Program-made: the position numbers and the translations under genes | The notes under the pieces: generated by a model | What the model saw: only the letters and a program-made list of their open reading frames with translations | Databases searched by the model: none | What the model was told of the DNA's origin: nothing | DNA from: an uncultured Arenimonas sp. | GTDB taxonomy: Bacteria; Pseudomonadota; Gammaproteobacteria; Xanthomonadales; Xanthomonadaceae | NCBI GenBank assembly: GCA_946885815.1 | Contig: CAMPHE010000057.1 | Coordinates: 1 to 8,844, forward strand | Length of the DNA stretch: 8,844 nt | Direction of reading: 5' to 3' | Shown here: positions 6,753 through 8,844 of the stretch, piece after piece | Position numbering within the stretch: the first letter of the stretch is position 1 | How the letters are laid out: each line of letters begins with the position of its first letter

Positions 6753-7411
6753 GCCTGCTCCAGTGTCGCCAGCAGCCGTTCGGCCGCCAGCTGTTCGGCG
6801 GCCCGCAGCGACGACGCCTCGGCTTCGGCGACGAGTTCGGGATCGCTGGTCTCGCAGGCGACGCGGAACACGCGTTCATGGTCGTCGCCGCGCGTGTCGA
6901 CGACCCGGTACGCGGGCCGTGGCCGCTGGCGTGCCTGCAGCCATTCCTGCAGCTTCGTCTTCGCATCCTTCTCGGCCTTGCCGACCGGCAGGCCGGCGAT
7001 CAGCGGCTCGAACCAGGGCAGCACCTGCGCGCGGCAGGCTTCGAAACCGGCATCGAGGTGCACCGCGGCGATGACCGCCTCCAGCGCGTCGGCGAGGATC
7101 GAATCGCGGCGATGGCCGCCGCTCTTGAGTTCGCCGGGCCCCAGTTCGATCCGGGGGCCGAGATCGAGCCGTCGGGCGAGTTCGGCGAGGGCCGATTCGC
7201 GGACGAGGCTGGCACGGGCGCGGGTGAGCGCGCCTTCGTCGGCGCGGGGCCAGGCGGCGTGCAGGGCTTCGGCGACCACCAGGTTGACCAGTGCGTCGCC
7301 GAGGAATTCCAGGCGTTCGTTGTTGGGCGTACCCGCGCTGCGGTGCCTCAGGGCCTGCTGCAGCAGCTCCGGCGTCCCGAACCGATGGGACAGGGTCGGC
7401 CGGTCACTCAC
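6749..7411 (-). CDS. rnc: Ribonuclease III
   Basis: RNase III cuts double-stranded RNA and processes the 30S rRNA precursor. From the GTG at 7411 it has 220 residues (E. coli: 226). The catalytic domain shows [10 protein letters not shown] with Glu32, Glu35 and Asp39, then Glu59, Asp108 and Glu111 (in DALEAV), matching E. coli E38, E41, D45, E65, D114 and E117. A double-stranded RNA-binding domain covers about 145-215, starting at [12 protein letters not shown] chose 7411 because AGGCGG lies just upstream and the N-terminus [11 protein letters not shown] fits homologues. A GTG at 7432 is also in frame but has no ribosome site. The start overlaps the DUF4845 stop by 8 nt, and its own stop overlaps the era start. 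Confidence 0.97.
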   Translation of the reverse strand: MSDRPTLSHRFGTPELLQQALRHRSAGTPNNERLEFLGDALVNLVVAEALHAAWPRADEGALTRARASLVRESALAELARRLDLGPRIELGPGELKSGGHRRDSILADALEAVIAAVHLDAGFEACRAQVLPWFEPLIAGLPVGKAEKDAKTKLQEWLQARQRPRPAYRVVDTRGDDHERVFRVACETSDPELVAEAEASSLRAAEQLAAERLLATLEQA

Positions 7412-7790
7412 TCGCCGCCTGGCCGGCACCACCGAGGGTGACGGTGTTGTCGAACTTGCCGACGACGTCGAGGTTGCCGAACAGCGGCTTGCGGACCTCG
7501 TAGGCGATGTTGAGTTCGGTGACGCGGCCGGTGCGCGTGATCTTGATGTGTTCCTTCTTCACCGATTCGACGTAGGCGATGTTGAAGCGCCGGTTGAGAT
7601 CGGACACGACCTGCGCCGGCGTCATCGACGCCGCGTTGGGCTGCGCCGCGAAGGCGTTCATCACGCCCTTGAGGTTGTTGTACTCGCTGTACATCGGGAA
7701 CAGCTTCATCACCACGAGCGCGAAGAACGCGACCACGACGAGCACGATGACGAAGCTCATCAGCGTGAGGCCCTGCTGCCTGCGTACCAT
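7404..7790 (-). CDS. DUF4845 small membrane protein, pilin-like N-terminus
   Basis: This 128-residue protein has a short basic start (MVRRQQG), then [13 protein letters not shown] and one hydrophobic helix at about 10-28. A periplasmic-type domain of about 100 residues follows. The G-L-T-L junction before the helix resembles type IV prepilin signals, though a Glu at position +5 is absent. I place it in the DUF4845 family, which in many beta- and gammaproteobacteria sits exactly here between lepB and rnc; its function is unknown to me. It has a purine-rich ribosome site (GAGAGGGGAC before the ATG), starts 24 nt after lepB and overlaps rnc, so it is co-transcribed with both. Confidence 0.85.
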   Translation of the reverse strand: MVRRQQGLTLMSFVIVLVVVAFFALVVMKLFPMYSEYNNLKGVMNAFAAQPNAASMTPAQVVSDLNRRFNIAYVESVKKEHIKITRTGRVTELNIAYEVRKPLFGNLDVVGKFDNTVTLGGAGQAASE

Positions 7791-7814
7791 GTCCCCTCTC
7801 CCCTTGGGCGGTGC

Positions 7815-8639
7815 TCAGCGGATGGTATCGCCAATCCGGGTGTAGTCAAAGGCGGTGGTGCAGCCGTTGCGGATCTTCTCGCAGTTGAGCCAGATCACGA
7901 ACGCCTTGCCCACCAGGTTCGCCTCCGGCACGAACCCCCAGACGCGGCTGTCGGCACTGGCATCGCGGTTGTCGCCCATGACGAAGTAGTGGCCGGCCGG
8001 CACTTCCCACGCGCCTTCCACGCGCGGGTCCCCGTACGGGGAGACTTCCAGGCTGCGATGCGACACGTCGCCGAGCTGGACGTCGAACACCGTGGCGCCC
8101 GTCATCTCGCGGCCGTGGCCGGCGCCGACGTACGTTCCCGCCTTCCGCTTCGAGATCGGCTGGTCGTTGACGTACAGGGTCTGGTCGCGGAACGCCACGC
8201 GGTCCCCCGGGAGGCCGATCACCCGCTTGATGTAGTCCTGCCCGGCCTGCGGGTCGCCGGGGCTCATGCCCGGGTACCGGAACACGACCACGTCGCCTCG
8301 TTCCGGCTCGCCGATCTCGACGAACTTCGTGTTGGCCACCGGCAGCCGCAGGCCGTACGCGAACTTGTTGACGAGGATGAAATCGCCGACCAGCAGCGTC
8401 GGCATCATCGACGTCGACGGAATCCGGAACGGCTCGGCGAGGAAGCTGCGCAGCACCAGCACGACGAGGATGATCGGGAACAGCGAGCGCGCGTAGTCGA
8501 CGGCCACCGGCTCGGCGATCTCCTCGCCCTCGGCCTGCATCAGCCGGCGCTTCTTCGCGAAGAACAGGGAGTCGAACAGCCAGACGAGGCCGGTCACGGC
8601 CGCCAGCACGGTCAGGATCAGGGCGAGATCGATTTTCAC
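7815..8639 (-). CDS. lepB: Signal peptidase I
   Basis: LepB removes signal peptides from exported proteins at the periplasmic face of the inner membrane, using a Ser-Lys dyad. The 274 residues contain two membrane helices (about 3-22 and 51-68) with a basic cytoplasmic loop (KKRR at 29-32) between them. The nucleophile is Ser77 in PSTSMMPTLL and the general base is Lys138 in DYIKRVIGLPGD. The conserved GDNRDASADSRVWGFVP box appears further on. It is shorter than E. coli LepB (324), as in many proteobacteria. Two cysteines near the C-terminus (253 and 260, in NCEKIRNGC) could form a disulfide. The start is a GTG with a distant GAGGA ribosome site. It lies 31 nt after lepA. Confidence 0.97.
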   Translation of the reverse strand: MKIDLALILTVLAAVTGLVWLFDSLFFAKKRRLMQAEGEEIAEPVAVDYARSLFPIILVVLVLRSFLAEPFRIPSTSMMPTLLVGDFILVNKFAYGLRLPVANTKFVEIGEPERGDVVVFRYPGMSPGDPQAGQDYIKRVIGLPGDRVAFRDQTLYVNDQPISKRKAGTYVGAGHGREMTGATVFDVQLGDVSHRSLEVSPYGDPRVEGAWEVPAGHYFVMGDNRDASADSRVWGFVPEANLVGKAFVIWLNCEKIRNGCTTAFDYTRIGDTIR

Positions 8640-8670
8640 GCGGGTCGGGTCCTCGTCGCGGCGGTGCCGC

Positions 8671-8844
8671 TCACTTGTTGTCCACCTGCAGCACGGCGAG
8701 GAAGGCTTCCTGCGGGATCTCCACGCGGCCGACCTGCTTCATGCGCTTCTTGCCTTCCTTCTGCTTCTCCAGAAGCTTCTTCTTGCGCGTGGCGTCGCCG
8801 CCGTAGCACTTCGCCAGCACGTTCTTGCGCATCGCCTTGACCGT
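8671..8844 (-). CDS. lepA: Elongation factor 4 (LepA), 3' end only
   Basis: Only the last 57 codons lie in the window; the gene continues past the right edge. The visible residues, with [20 protein letters not shown], then [20 protein letters not shown] and [11 protein letters not shown], match the highly conserved LepA C-terminal domain. LepA is a translational GTPase that binds the ribosome and has been linked to back-translocation and 30S biogenesis. The GTPase domain cannot be judged. lepA followed by lepB on the same strand is the common proteobacterial operon order. Confidence 0.97.
   Translation of the reverse strand, partial: TVKAMRKNVLAKCYGGDATRKKKLLEKQKEGKKRMKQVGRVEIPQEAFLAVLQVDNK

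Noticed and set aside
5049..8840. A 1263-codon plus-strand open frame opposite the lepB-recO genes
   Set aside because: It is antisense to six well-recognised genes. Long antisense frames without stops are expected in GC-rich DNA, and its translation shows no family motifs.
1..8844. Mobile element, CRISPR array, tRNA or toxin-antitoxin system
   Set aside because: No transposase or integrase motifs, no spaced direct repeats of CRISPR type, no cloverleaf and no small toxin-like pair were seen on either strand.

Overview
This is a high-GC (roughly 70% by eye) chromosomal window. It is most likely from a gammaproteobacterium of the Xanthomonadaceae/Lysobacteraceae group (Luteimonas/Lysobacter/Xanthomonas-like). 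The reasons are the order lepA-lepB-DUF4845-rnc-era-recO, the style of the RNase III, RlmD and DUF1318 proteins, and a REP-like intergenic repeat of a kind I recall from that group. The genus is an inference.

Nearly all genes lie on the minus strand, so reading from right to left follows transcription. Region A (8844 down to 5118) is a tight housekeeping operon: the 3' end of lepA, lepB (signal peptidase I), a small DUF4845 membrane protein, rnc (RNase III), era (GTPase for 30S assembly) and recO (recombination mediator). Gaps are at most about 31 nt; rnc overlaps the gene before it and era overlaps rnc. Region B (4453-5104) is the only plus-strand gene: a receiver domain followed by an Hpt domain, broken by a frameshift near position 4700. 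It converges on recO, and a short inverted repeat covers both stop codons.

Region C (4417 down to 1764) is a two-gene envelope operon. It holds a 675-residue YdbH-like (AsmA-like, intermembrane lipid transport) protein and a lipoprotein that joins a YnbE-like N-terminus to a YdbL/DUF1318 domain. In E. coli these are three proteins (YdbH, YnbE, YdbL) acting together at the cell envelope; here the two small partners appear as one polypeptide. Region D (1763-1658) is an intergenic spacer with a REP-like repeat and a perfect 12-bp hairpin. Region E (1657-332) is rlmD, the 23S rRNA U1939 methyltransferase. Region F (1-331) has no gene I can support but holds several short hairpins, including three copies of one 15-bp motif.

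Four of the genes (lepA, rnc, era, rlmD) act in ribosome function or rRNA maturation, and two sets (lepB; ydbH plus its partner) act at the envelope. Nothing here looks like a mobile element, CRISPR array, phage or defence island. The most unusual points are the YnbE-YdbL fusion, the broken receiver-Hpt gene and the hairpin-rich spacer after rlmD.
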